NCBI GenBank assembly: GCA_026005055.1
Contig: BPKI01000001.1
Span: forward strand, 62,001 to 126,000
Length of the DNA: 64,000 nucleotides
DNA from: Lysobacterales bacterium
GTDB taxonomy: Bacteria; Pseudomonadota; Gammaproteobacteria; Xanthomonadales; BPKI01
Direction: 5' to 3'
Positions 1-9,188 of this stretch are shown here, piece after piece (position 1 is the stretch's first letter; each line of letters starts with the position of its first letter). A program made the translations under genes and the position numbers. The notes under the pieces were generated by a model. That model worked only from the letters and a program-made list of their open reading frames with translations, made no database searches and was not told the DNA's origin.

Positions 1-123
1 GATCCCAAGCCTCGCCCCCGCTGCGACCAAGATGCGGGCCTTGCGCAGTGCGAGCTCGCCGCCCCCCAACAGGATCACTTGGCGGCCCTCGAGGTCGAGT
101 TGGACGGGAAGGGTGTGGGGCAT
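1..123 (-). CDS. cysG: Siroheme synthase / precorrin-2 dehydrogenase N-terminus (partial, runs off window start)
   Basis: Not in ORF track. Reverse strand from ATG at 123 reads MPHTLPVQLDLEGRQVILLGGGELALRKARILVAAGARLGI, a CysG/Met8p-type Rossmann GGG motif; divergent from a CysB-like LysR gene. Confidence 0.75.
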   Translation of the reverse strand, partial: MPHTLPVQLDLEGRQVILLGGGELALRKARILVAAGARLGI

Positions 124-273
124 CGCAAATCGTCGGAATCGCCGTCATACCATCCTGCCGCCCCCCCATCGCCGGCCGAAATAAGCGATCGGCAAGGCGC
201 GATACGCTTTGCGCATGATCACCCTAAGCGGCGCTGGCACAATCGCCAGTCTCGCGGAAGACAGCTTCGCCCC

Positions 274-1242
274 ATGACGCTCACCCAGCTCCGCTACTTC
301 GTCGCCATCGTCGACGCCGGGCTCAACATCACCCTCGCGGCGGAGCGCGTGCATGCCACCCAACCGGGCCTCTCGCGCCAGATCAAGCACCTCGAGGACG
401 AGTTGGGAGTCAAGCTGTTCAACCGGGGCCAGCGGAGCCTCGATGCGCTCACCCCGGCCGGCCGGGAAGTGCTCGCGCGAGCACGGCGGATCCTCGCCGA
501 GGCCGACAGCATCCGCGCCTTCGCCGCCAACGAACGCGGCGCCATCGATGGCCGCCTGACCGTCCTCACCACGCATACCCAGGCGCGCTACGTGCTGCCC
601 GAGGCGCTCGCCGCGATCAAACGCGACTGGCCTCTGCTCAGCGTTCAGATCGAGTCGGTCGGCGACGAAGAAATCGGCGGCAGACTCGAGCGCGGGATCG
701 CCGATCTGGCGCTGGTCAGCAGCGCCACCCACCCCCCCACCGGTGGGCTGGTCGTCCCGCTTTTTCGCTGGCGACGAGTGCTGCTCATTCGCCGCGACGA
801 TTCGCGTTTCGCCGTCGGGTTACCACCGAGGATGACCGACCTTGCCCGTCATCCGCTGGTCACCTACGAATCGGCGCTGCGTCCGGAGTCGTCCCTGCGG
901 CGCGCTTTCTCCGCATTCGGTCTGGAGCCGGACATCGCGGTGACGGCTCGCGATGCAGACCTGATCAAAACCTACGTACGGGTCGGTCTCGGCATCGGTA
1001 TCGTCGCCGAGATGGCGGTCGATCCGGACGATCCCGAGCTGATCGTCCTGCCCGCCCCGCCGGAGATTCCCGAGTGCACGGCCTACGGCGTGCTGCCGGA
1101 GCAGCGGGTCGCACGCGACTACACCCTCGCCCTGCTGCGGGCGATCGCGCCCCATCTCGATCGTCACGACCTGCGCCGGGCGGCGAGCGGGGCGGCGCAG
1201 CCGAGGTGGCCCGAGCCCCCGCCTTGGTCCGCGCGTCTATAA
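274..1242 (+). CDS. cysB: LysR-family regulator, CysB-like
   Basis: MTLTQLRYFVAIVDAGLNITLAAERVHATQPGLSRQIKHLEDELG; ATG 274 chosen over the upstream ORF start at 79 because the HTH begins there. Confidence 0.82.
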   Translation: MTLTQLRYFVAIVDAGLNITLAAERVHATQPGLSRQIKHLEDELGVKLFNRGQRSLDALTPAGREVLARARRILAEADSIRAFAANERGAIDGRLTVLTTHTQARYVLPEALAAIKRDWPLLSVQIESVGDEEIGGRLERGIADLALVSSATHPPTGGLVVPLFRWRRVLLIRRDDSRFAVGLPPRMTDLARHPLVTYESALRPESSLRRAFSAFGLEPDIAVTARDADLIKTYVRVGLGIGIVAEMAVDPDDPELIVLPAPPEIPECTAYGVLPEQRVARDYTLALLRAIAPHLDRHDLRRAASGAAQPRWPEPPPWSARL

Positions 1243-1270
1243 TCCGCTTCTCCCGCGAGTATCGCCGCCC

Positions 1271-1489
1271 ATGCGCCGCAATCCAGCCGAGGAGCCCAGC
1301 ACGCCCGCCAATGCCGAAAGGCGCTACGAGGTCCGGCCGGAGGACTTGCCGCTCTCCTGCCCGATGCCGGGCATGAGCCTTTGGAACTCGCATCCGCGGG
1401 TGTATCTCCCGATCGAAGCGACGGGCGAGGCGCGCTGCCCCTATTGCGGCGCGGTTTACGTGCTCCGCCGGGAGCGGCAAGCCGCCTGA
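1271..1489 (+). CDS. Zinc-finger (CHCC type) domain protein
   Basis: LSCPMPGMSLWNSHPRVYLPIEATGEARCPYCGAVYVL, typical zf-CHCC pattern. Confidence 0.8.
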   Translation: MRRNPAEEPSTPANAERRYEVRPEDLPLSCPMPGMSLWNSHPRVYLPIEATGEARCPYCGAVYVLRRERQAA

Positions 1490-1490
1490 G

Positions 1491-2600
1491 GTGAGCCGCC
1501 CGCTCACCGTCATCCAGCTTCTGCCCGCGCTCCGCGGGGGCGGCGCCGAACGAAGCGCCATCGAGATCGCCGCCGCCCTGCGCCGAGCAGGGCACCGCGC
1601 CATCGTCATTTCGGCAGGAGGGGCGCTCGAGCGCGAGCTCAGGAACGAAGGCGGCGAGCACCTCACCCTCGACATCGGCAGCAAACGCATCGCGACGTGG
1701 TTCCGAGCGCGCGCCTTGGCCCGCGTGTTCGCCGAACTCAAGCCCGACATCGTGCACGCCCGCTCTCGTCTGCCGGCTTGGCTGGGCTGGCGCGCGATCC
1801 GCCGCCTGCCGCCGCCCCGCCCGCATTTCCTCACCACCGCCCATGGGCTTTACCGCCCTGGCTGGTGGTCTTCGATCATGACCCGCGGCGAGCGGGTGAT
1901 CGCGGTCTCGGAGACGGTGCGAGCGCATTTGCTCCAACATTGGCCGCGCCTCGATCCTGAACGCATCCGGGTCATTCCCCGCGGCATCAATCCGCTCGCG
2001 TGGCCCTACGGCTACCGGCCGATGGCCGAGTGGCTTGCCACCTTTCACCGGGAATATCCTGCGCTCGCGGGCGGGCCGCTGATGACCCTGCCCGCCCGCG
2101 GGACCCGCCGCAAAGGCCATGCCGTGGCCATCCGGCTGCTGGCCAAGCTCAGAGGAAGCGGCCTCGACGTCAGATTGCTGCTCCTCGGCGTGCTCGAGGG
2201 GGCGCGCTCCTCCTACCGCCAAGAGCTCGAGCGGCTCACCGATCGGCTCAGGCTCCGACCTTGGGTGGTCTTCGCGCCGATGCGTCAGGACATCCGCGAG
2301 ATTTACGCCACCAGCGCGCTCGTGCTCCAGCTCTCGACCGAACCCGAGGCCTTCGGTCGCACGGTCATCGAGGCGCTCGCGCTCGGCCGCCCCGTGATCG
2401 GCTTTGCCCACGGCGGAGTGGGAGAGCTCCTCGCTGAGCTCTATCCGCCAGGGATCGTCCCCGCCTGCGATGAGGGCGCGCTCGCCGAGCGCGCGCAGGC
2501 CCTGCTCAACGCGCCCCCGCCGGTTCCCCGCTTCTCGGGCTACACCGTGGCCGCGATGCAGCAGGCGACGCTCGCCGTGTACGAGGAGCTCATCCGATGA
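1491..2600 (+). CDS. Glycosyltransferase family 4 (LPS core type)
   Basis: GTG start; LLPALRGGGAERSAIEIAAALRRAGH N-terminus and TEPEAFGRTVIEALALGRPVIGFAHGG donor-site motif. Confidence 0.88.
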   Translation: MSRPLTVIQLLPALRGGGAERSAIEIAAALRRAGHRAIVISAGGALERELRNEGGEHLTLDIGSKRIATWFRARALARVFAELKPDIVHARSRLPAWLGWRAIRRLPPPRPHFLTTAHGLYRPGWWSSIMTRGERVIAVSETVRAHLLQHWPRLDPERIRVIPRGINPLAWPYGYRPMAEWLATFHREYPALAGGPLMTLPARGTRRKGHAVAIRLLAKLRGSGLDVRLLLLGVLEGARSSYRQELERLTDRLRLRPWVVFAPMRQDIREIYATSALVLQLSTEPEAFGRTVIEALALGRPVIGFAHGGVGELLAELYPPGIVPACDEGALAERAQALLNAPPPVPRFSGYTVAAMQQATLAVYEELIR

Positions 2601-3805
2601 TCGCCCGATACGGCGTTGGTGTGCTTCTCGTCTTCCTCGCCCTGTTGCCTTTCGGGCGGGCCTCGGAGCTTGCTTTGCTGCTCGGCGCTGCGCTCGGGCT
2701 CGTCGTCTTTTTTGCGAAGGATCGTCATCTGCGCAACGATCCGCGCCTGCCCTTGCTGCTCGCGCTCTTTCTCGGCTACTGGCTACCTCAGCTCTTCTCC
2801 GCCTTCGATGCCGTGGCCCCGGCGAAGGCCTGGAGCGAGGTCCTCGCCGACCTTCGCCTGCTGCCCTTCGGCTTCTTCGCGCTCGCCGCCTTGCCCGATC
2901 GAATCGCCCTTCGCCGGCTGATGCTTGGCGCGGGGCTGATCCTCGCGGTCTTCACCGTGGATGCGCTCATCGCCGCGGTCGCAGGCCGCGGGCTGGGCGG
3001 TCCCGAGGCGGCCGATCGCCTCTCGGGTATCTTCGGCGCCGACAACCTCAAGCTCGGCCCCACCCTCGCCGTGCTCTCCCCACTACTGCTCTGGCCCCTG
3101 TCCGAGCGCTTCGGTGTGCGGGGCGGCGCCATCGCCCTGCTCGCGCTCGGCATGGTCGTGCTGCTCGCCGGGGCGCGGGCCGGCTGGCTGATGTTCGCGC
3201 TCGTGAGCCTCGCGTGGCTCTTCGCATTCTCGCCGCGCGCGAAGCGGCCTTTCGCGCTGATCGGAGCGCTTCTTATCGGGGGCGGCGTGGTCGTGCTCGC
3301 CGCTACGCTCTCCGAGCGATTCGCCGCCCGCATCGAGCGCACGGCCTTGATCCTCCGCGGCGAAACCGCTGCCGTGGACGAAGCGCTCGCCCACCGGCTT
3401 CCGATCTGGCGGGCAGCGCTTGCGATGTATGCCGAGCATCCGCTCAACGGGGTTGGGGTTCGCGGCTTCCGTTACGCCTATCCTCGTCACGCCGAGCCAG
3501 AGGATCGCTGGGTGGGCTTTTCCGGCGATCCCGCGCAGGGCGCTTTTCACGCGCATCAACTCGTGCTCGAGCTTGCGAGCGAGACGGGCACGCTCGGTTT
3601 GGCCTGCTGGCTGATCGCCTTGCTCAAGGCGATCCGCGCCTGGCGGCAAAGCCATCCGGAAGTTCGCCGCGATGCGTGGCCCTTCGCGCTGGTCCTCCTC
3701 GTGATGCTTTTTCCGCTCAACACCCACTTCGCCTTCTATTCGAGCTTCTGGGGCACCCTCTTCTGGTGGCTTCTTGCGCTTTATGCCGCCGCCCTGCGCC
3801 GATGA
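2597..3805 (+). CDS. O-antigen ligase / polymerase family membrane protein
   Basis: Multi-TM protein with NGVGVRGFRYAYPRHA and HAHQLVLELASETGTLGLACWL motifs; overlaps GT gene by 4 nt. Confidence 0.85.
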   Translation: MIARYGVGVLLVFLALLPFGRASELALLLGAALGLVVFFAKDRHLRNDPRLPLLLALFLGYWLPQLFSAFDAVAPAKAWSEVLADLRLLPFGFFALAALPDRIALRRLMLGAGLILAVFTVDALIAAVAGRGLGGPEAADRLSGIFGADNLKLGPTLAVLSPLLLWPLSERFGVRGGAIALLALGMVVLLAGARAGWLMFALVSLAWLFAFSPRAKRPFALIGALLIGGGVVVLAATLSERFAARIERTALILRGETAAVDEALAHRLPIWRAALAMYAEHPLNGVGVRGFRYAYPRHAEPEDRWVGFSGDPAQGAFHAHQLVLELASETGTLGLACWLIALLKAIRAWRQSHPEVRRDAWPFALVLLVMLFPLNTHFAFYSSFWGTLFWWLLALYAAALRR

Positions 3806-4683
3806 GGGATCGCTGCCTCGCTTTCGCCCCCTTCGCTTGGCTGCTCCAAGCGCTCGCCCGCCTGCCATGGCCGATGCTCATGGGCTTCGGGCGGCTGCTC
3901 GGCGCACTCGCCTGGCGGCTTGCCCGCAGCCGGCGCCGGGTGGTCGAGGAAAATCTGCGCCTGGCATTTCCTGAGCTCTCCGAGCAGGAGAGAAAGCGCC
4001 TCGCCCGACGGAATCTGATCGCGACCGGCGTCGCGCTGGCCGAGCACCTCGCGGCCTGGTTCAGGCCGCGCCTGCCCGCGGGACTGGCGCGGATCGAGGG
4101 CCTAGAGCGACTTTCCGGGCAAGGGCCGGTCCTGCTCCTCTCCGGGCATTTCCTACCCCTCGAGCTCGCCGCGCGCCTCCTCGCCGAAGCGAGCGGCGAG
4201 CGCTACCACCTCCTCGCCCGGCCTTACCGCCCTAGTCTGGAGCGGCTGATCCGACGCGGACGAACGCGCTACGCGGCCTCGGTGATCGCCAAGGACGACG
4301 CTCGAAGCCTGCTTCGTCTCCTGCGCGCGGGACCGGGGCTCTTCTATGCCCCCGATCAGCGCGGCGGAGCGCGGGCACCCAAGCTTTCTTTTTTCGGGAT
4401 CGAGGCCCCGAGCCACGTGGCCACGGCCAAGCTCGCCGCTCGCGCGGGCGCTCGCGTTCTGCTGTTCTCCTTTCGCCGCGAAGCCGATGGTCGCTACCGG
4501 CTACGGCTCGAAGCCGCCGACTGGCCGCTCGCCGACCCGATCGGCTTCACCAAGGCTTACCTCGCTTGGCTCGAAACCCGAATCCGCGAGGCGCCGGAGC
4601 AGTATCTCTGGGCGCATCGGCGTTTTCGCGACGCGGGCGGCGGACCGTACAGCCGCGCCGCCCTGCGCCGCAAGCACCGCTGA
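3802..4683 (+). CDS. Lipid A biosynthesis acyltransferase (LpxL/HtrB-like)
   Basis: In-frame ATG at 3802; VVEENLRLAFPELSEQERKRLARRNLIATGVALAE ... YAPDQRGG. Confidence 0.85.
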   Translation: MRDRCLAFAPFAWLLQALARLPWPMLMGFGRLLGALAWRLARSRRRVVEENLRLAFPELSEQERKRLARRNLIATGVALAEHLAAWFRPRLPAGLARIEGLERLSGQGPVLLLSGHFLPLELAARLLAEASGERYHLLARPYRPSLERLIRRGRTRYAASVIAKDDARSLLRLLRAGPGLFYAPDQRGGARAPKLSFFGIEAPSHVATAKLAARAGARVLLFSFRREADGRYRLRLEAADWPLADPIGFTKAYLAWLETRIREAPEQYLWAHRRFRDAGGGPYSRAALRRKHR

Positions 4684-4693
4684 GGAGCGGCGC

Positions 4694-6694
4694 TCAGAAC
4701 TGCAGGCTCCAGGCGTCGATGTAGCCATTGTCGCCAGTCGCGCCGTCGTAGACCTCGAGACGCCAAGTGCCATTGGCCGGCACCGAGGAGGCATTGACGG
4801 TATAGCTCGCGATCAGGTTGCGGATGCTACCACCCGTGCGGTTGTGGAGCGTCCAAGCCATTCCATTGGGGGCGAGCAGACGCACCCTGAGATCGCCGAT
4901 GTAGGTGTGCTTGATGTCCACGTTGACCCGCAGATTGCTCGGGGCGTTGCCGCTGCGTCCGCTCACCGTGATCGGGCTGGTGGTGGTGCTGAAATCGCGG
5001 ATCGCGTAGTCCGCGGTGTTCTGGAAGAGGCTCGGCGCAGAGGAAGCCGTGGTCGCCTCGGCAATGGCCGAATACGCGCTGACGTTGCCGGCGTTGTCGT
5101 AGGCGCGGATGCGATAACGATAAGTGGTGCCGGCGGAGAGGCCGCTGTCCGAATAACTGGTGCCGGTGACGGTCGCGATCTGCGCGAAGCCTGTGCAGCC
5201 CGCCCCCGTACAGCGTTCGATGCGATAGCCAGCGAGCCCCGAGCCGCCGCTGTCCGTCGAGGCACTCCAAGAGAGGTTGATCGCCGAGCTGCCGCTCGCG
5301 CTGGCACTGAGACCGCTCGGGGTGGTGGGCGGGGTGGTGTCAGGCGGCGGGCTGCTCGCGCGGTAGCCATCGAGGAACTGAACGCCCGACCCGATCGGAT
5401 CGAGCCAGTCGGAAAGACGGGTCGAGCTGCTGCCGCCACCGGTCCAGGAGACCGACAGCCGCCCGTACCAGTCCGGATCGTCGTTGCCGCAGGCGGCGTA
5501 GCCGCCGTGGAGCTGCCCGATCAGGCGCTTGTTGGGATCCCACAGACCCGAGCCGGAGGAACCGCCCTCGGTCGTGCCCTGATCCCAGTCGGCGACCCGC
5601 CAATGGGTGGTGCCGCTGCCCGTGGCACCGAGATAGCTCGCCACCGTGAGCGGATGGTTCTCCACTGAGATCCGCTTCTCGTGACCGGAGGGATGATGGA
5701 TGCCCACCGCCGAGGATGGGGTCGCACCGCTACGGTCCCAGCCGGACCAGAAGGGGTTGGCTCCGGTCGGTACCGCGGTGTTGAGCTCAAGCAGCGCGAA
5801 GTCGCTCGCCGCGTTGTTGGCGCGCAGCGTCGCACCCGACTGCGAATGGCTGGCGATGCTGCGCGAAAGCGGCGTGCCGCTCGCGCTCGAACCCGGGGTG
5901 CGGCAGGTGCTGCTCTGATAGTTCCAGTACACCACGACCGTGTTCGCCACCGAATTGCTGCTGATGCAGTGGTTGGCGGTGAGGAACAGCGGCCGGGTGG
6001 TGCGCTGAGTGTTTGCGATCAGCGTGCCGGTGCAGACGTAGCCGCTGCCGCTCTTGGTGAAGGTGTAGTGCCCGACCGAATCGATCTGGTCGCGCCAGCC
6101 ATCGCCGGCGGGACAAGCCACGTCCACGTTGCAGGCGCCCGATTTCTGGATCGGCTCGGCGGACTCGAATAGCCCCCGATAGCCATGCATCACCGCGCCG
6201 AGCTCGAGCGCCACGGCATGGCGCAGGGACTCTGGCACCCTGAGCTCGAGCAGGGCGCGCTCGCCGGCAATGTAGGGCGAATAGAAGCTCGCGCCCGAGA
6301 GATCGCGGGCGGTGATGCGCCGCTCGTTGCCCTTGCCATCGCCGATGATCCGAAGCTCGGCGCCGAGGGGAAGCTCCAAGCGCGAGAAATGGAAGTCGAG
6401 GGTGCGGGCGCCGGGGGAGACGAGCTCGAAGCGCCACACTGCCATCCCCTTCTCACGCGACCAACGCCCGAAGCCGGGCTGGCCGAGCCGCAAGCCTTCG
6501 ACCGGAATGGCGACGCCGTAGCGGTAGGGACCGCCTTGCGCCTTCTCGTCCTCGAGCCGGATTTTGGCCAAGTCGGGCGCTGGGAGGACGAAAGCCTCAC
6601 CCATCGAGAACGCTTCGTCGGCCTCGCCGTTGCGGGCGAAAGCATGGGAGGCGAGCGCGGTCAGGACCGCAATGGCAAGGATGGAACGGCGCAT
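4694..6694 (-). CDS. Secreted trypsin-like (lysyl endopeptidase-like) serine protease with Fn3 and proprotein convertase P domain
   Basis: Signal peptide MRRSILAIAVLTALASHAFA; LTANHCIS, SDFALLEL and TEGGSSGSGLWD catalytic motifs; Fn3-like repeat; C-terminal DLRVRLLAPNGMAWTLHNRTGG P-domain. Confidence 0.88.
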   Translation of the reverse strand: MRRSILAIAVLTALASHAFARNGEADEAFSMGEAFVLPAPDLAKIRLEDEKAQGGPYRYGVAIPVEGLRLGQPGFGRWSREKGMAVWRFELVSPGARTLDFHFSRLELPLGAELRIIGDGKGNERRITARDLSGASFYSPYIAGERALLELRVPESLRHAVALELGAVMHGYRGLFESAEPIQKSGACNVDVACPAGDGWRDQIDSVGHYTFTKSGSGYVCTGTLIANTQRTTRPLFLTANHCISSNSVANTVVVYWNYQSSTCRTPGSSASGTPLSRSIASHSQSGATLRANNAASDFALLELNTAVPTGANPFWSGWDRSGATPSSAVGIHHPSGHEKRISVENHPLTVASYLGATGSGTTHWRVADWDQGTTEGGSSGSGLWDPNKRLIGQLHGGYAACGNDDPDWYGRLSVSWTGGGSSSTRLSDWLDPIGSGVQFLDGYRASSPPPDTTPPTTPSGLSASASGSSAINLSWSASTDSGGSGLAGYRIERCTGAGCTGFAQIATVTGTSYSDSGLSAGTTYRYRIRAYDNAGNVSAYSAIAEATTASSAPSLFQNTADYAIRDFSTTTSPITVSGRSGNAPSNLRVNVDIKHTYIGDLRVRLLAPNGMAWTLHNRTGGSIRNLIASYTVNASSVPANGTWRLEVYDGATGDNGYIDAWSLQF

Positions 6695-6797
6695 GGAATC
6701 CCCTGTGGTGGCAACGGTGTCGTGAGCCTACGGACGAGCCGCGGGGCTTGTGCCGTGGCATCCGACCCCGCGCGGCCGATGGGCAGCGCACCGTAAA

Positions 6798-6813
6798 CGT
6801 GAGCTCGGTCACG
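6798..6813. promoter_or_regulatory. Candidate CRP/Clp-type operator CGTGA-N6-TCACG
   Basis: CGTGAGCTCGGTCACG, about 104 nt upstream of the protease start codon. Confidence 0.45.
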
Positions 6814-6852
6814 GTCAATGTGCACCGCAACATGCGGCGAAAAGCGCGCGTC

Positions 6853-8337
6853 TCAGCGGCCCACACCCAAACGTTTGCGTTCCAGCCGCCGCAAAAACTC
6901 CTCCATGATCCGCCGGTAGAGATCCTCGCCCAGGTAGGCATCCTCGACCCCGGACTCGATCGAGGGATTGTCGTTGACCTCGATGATCACCGTGCGGTCG
7001 CCGATCTGCTTCAGGTCCACCCCATAGAGTCCGTCGCCGATGAACTGACAGGCCCTGAGCGCGAGCTTGACGACCTCCGAGGGAGCCTCACGCACGGCCA
7101 TCGTTTTCCATTTACCGTGGCGGCGGATGCCGCTCGCCGCGTGGTTGTAGATCTGCCAATGCCCGCGCGACATGAAATACTGGCAGGCATAGAGCGCCTG
7201 CCCGTTGAGCACCCCGACCCGCCAATCAAAATCGGTGTAGAGATATTCCTGCGCGAGCAGTAGGGCGGTGTGCTCGAACAGGCGTCCGGCGCCGGCGAGC
7301 AGCTCTTCCATGTTGTCGGCTTTGACGATGCCGCGGGAGAAGGAGCCATCGGGAATCTTGAGCACGATGGGAAACCCGAGGAGATCGGGCAGGGCCCGCA
7401 GCCGCTCCGCGTCCTCGCGGTCCACGATCTCGGTGCGCGGCGCAGGCAGCTTACGGCTCTTGAGGAGATCGGCGAGGTAAATCTTGTTCGTGCACTTGAG
7501 GATGGAGGTCGGATCATCGATCACCACCATGCCTTCGCGCTCGGCCTTGTGAGCGAAGCGGTAGGTGTGATGATCCAGCGCCGTGGTCTCGCGAATGAAC
7601 AGGGCGTCGTATTCGGCGAGCCGCGCGTAGTCATGGCGGGTGATGGGATCGACGTCGACCCCGAGCGCGCGGCCGGCGCGCACGAAGTTGGCGAGCGCCT
7701 TGCGGTCCGAGGGCGGCCACTCCTCCTCGGGGTTGTGGAGCATGGCGAGGTCGTAGCGATAGCGCCGCCGCGCTCGCGGCTTGCGCCAAATCTTGCGGCT
7801 GAAACGCTCCAAGGCGGCGGCGAAGGCATCTTCCTGCTCGTCGTGCAGTGCGGCCAGGCCCACGGGACGAATCTGACTGATCTGCCAAAGCTTCTGCCGC
7901 TCGAAGGAGATGCGGAGAATCGGCGCCGGAAAGGCCTCGAAGATCTGCCGTGCGAGGTCGGAAAGCTCGCCGGATGCAGTCTCGCCGAAGTACACCAAGA
8001 GCGAGAACTCGGTCGCATCCCGTCCCTCGGCCGGCAGGTACCGCTTGAGTCGGCTGTTGAGATCGGCGACGTCCAGGCCGTAGAGCGATTTACGGCGTAG
8101 ATCGTTGAGCGTGCGCACCGAGGGAATCACCCGGTGACCGCGCGCCTCGGCGAGCAGCGAGACGTAGTAGCCGAGGCCGAGGTAACGCGAGCTGCGGCAG
8201 AGATTGATGACCTGCGTGCGCGGCTCCTCGCCACCGATGGGCATCCGCAGATATTCCAAGGCGGGAATGACGTTCTCCGACGGGTGGTAGGCACCCCAAT
8301 CGGACATCCGCTCGACGACGATCAGCAGCCGACTCAT
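6853..8337 (-). CDS. RimK-family ATP-grasp protein with RimK-like N-terminal domain
   Basis: MSRLLIVVERMSDWGAYHPSENVIPALEYL ... KIPDGSFSRGIVKADN ... VIIEVNDNPSIESGVED. Confidence 0.88.
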   Translation of the reverse strand: MSRLLIVVERMSDWGAYHPSENVIPALEYLRMPIGGEEPRTQVINLCRSSRYLGLGYYVSLLAEARGHRVIPSVRTLNDLRRKSLYGLDVADLNSRLKRYLPAEGRDATEFSLLVYFGETASGELSDLARQIFEAFPAPILRISFERQKLWQISQIRPVGLAALHDEQEDAFAAALERFSRKIWRKPRARRRYRYDLAMLHNPEEEWPPSDRKALANFVRAGRALGVDVDPITRHDYARLAEYDALFIRETTALDHHTYRFAHKAEREGMVVIDDPTSILKCTNKIYLADLLKSRKLPAPRTEIVDREDAERLRALPDLLGFPIVLKIPDGSFSRGIVKADNMEELLAGAGRLFEHTALLLAQEYLYTDFDWRVGVLNGQALYACQYFMSRGHWQIYNHAASGIRRHGKWKTMAVREAPSEVVKLALRACQFIGDGLYGVDLKQIGDRTVIIEVNDNPSIESGVEDAYLGEDLYRRIMEEFLRRLERKRLGVGR

Positions 8338-8396
8338 GGGGCTCGCAGTGTGGCAGAAATCGGCCCGCGGCTGGGTCAGCGGATAGAATGGCACCC

Positions 8397-8906
8397 ATGC
8401 CGCAGAGGGCGTCGGTACGGGTGCGCAGGGCAGGACCTGCCGATCTTCCGGCGCTCCTCGCACTGGAGCACCACGCCTTCGCCAGCGATCGCATGAGCCC
8501 CCGTCAGTTCCGCTACCACCTGCGCCATCCGCGCAACCGCCTCCTCGTCGCCGAGGCGGAGGGCCTCCTGCTCGGGGCGGCCCTGCTCATGCTCCGACGC
8601 GGGGCCCGAAGCGCGAGGCTCTATTCCATCGCCGTCGCGGAGTCCGCGCGCGGACGCGGCATCGGGCGGAGACTCCTCAGTCGCTGCGAGCAGGAGGCGC
8701 GGGCGGCCGGCGCCGAGCGGATGGTGCTCGAAGTGCGCAGCGACAACGAGGCGGCGCTGGCGCTCTACCGAAAGATGGGTTACCAGCCATTCGCGCATCG
8801 CCGCCATTACTACGAGGATGGCGCGGATGCGATCCGCCTGCGCAAAGCGCTCCCGAGGAGGGCCGCCCGCGCCGGGCAAAAAAGCGCGGCGGAGATGCGG
8901 CGATGA
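8397..8906 (+). CDS. GNAT-family N-acetyltransferase (RimI-like)
   Basis: LYSIAVAESARGRGIGRRLLSRCEQEARAAGAERMVLEVRSDNEAALALYRKMGY; start moved to ATG 8397 because TAGAAT at 8384-8389 overlaps the upstream ATG. Confidence 0.85.
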   Translation: MPQRASVRVRRAGPADLPALLALEHHAFASDRMSPRQFRYHLRHPRNRLLVAEAEGLLLGAALLMLRRGARSARLYSIAVAESARGRGIGRRLLSRCEQEARAAGAERMVLEVRSDNEAALALYRKMGYQPFAHRRHYYEDGADAIRLRKALPRRAARAGQKSAAEMRR

Positions 8907-9130
8907 GCCCTGGCAAGAGCGCGCCCGCGGTGCGCGGCGCGATCTACAGCTGGCTTCGCGAGAAGGGCGAAGTGAAAATCGGCGCCGAGACCTCGCCCGA
9001 GGCCATCAAAGCGCGCTTCGGAATCACGCCGACACGCTTCTGGCACACCATCGAGGCGCTCCGGCGCGATCGCGAGCTCGTGGTCGAGGGCGGCCGCATC
9101 CGCTTCCTCGAACCCCACGAGCGCTGGTGA
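8903..9130 (+). CDS. Small conserved-looking protein, possibly winged-helix
   Basis: 75 aa, 4-nt overlap with GNAT gene; AIYSWLREKGEVKI...FWHTIEALRRDRELVVEGGRIRFLEP. Confidence 0.6.
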   Translation: MSPGKSAPAVRGAIYSWLREKGEVKIGAETSPEAIKARFGITPTRFWHTIEALRRDRELVVEGGRIRFLEPHERW

Positions 9131-9188
9131 GCGCAAACGGGCCGCGGCTATCCTTGCTCGCACCCCCCAGCGCCAGCCGGAAGAACCC

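Noticed and set aside
2404-3801. N-terminal portion of the 759-aa ORF in the LpxL frame
   Set aside because: Arg/Ala-rich out-of-frame reading of the O-antigen ligase gene; the true start is ATG 3802.
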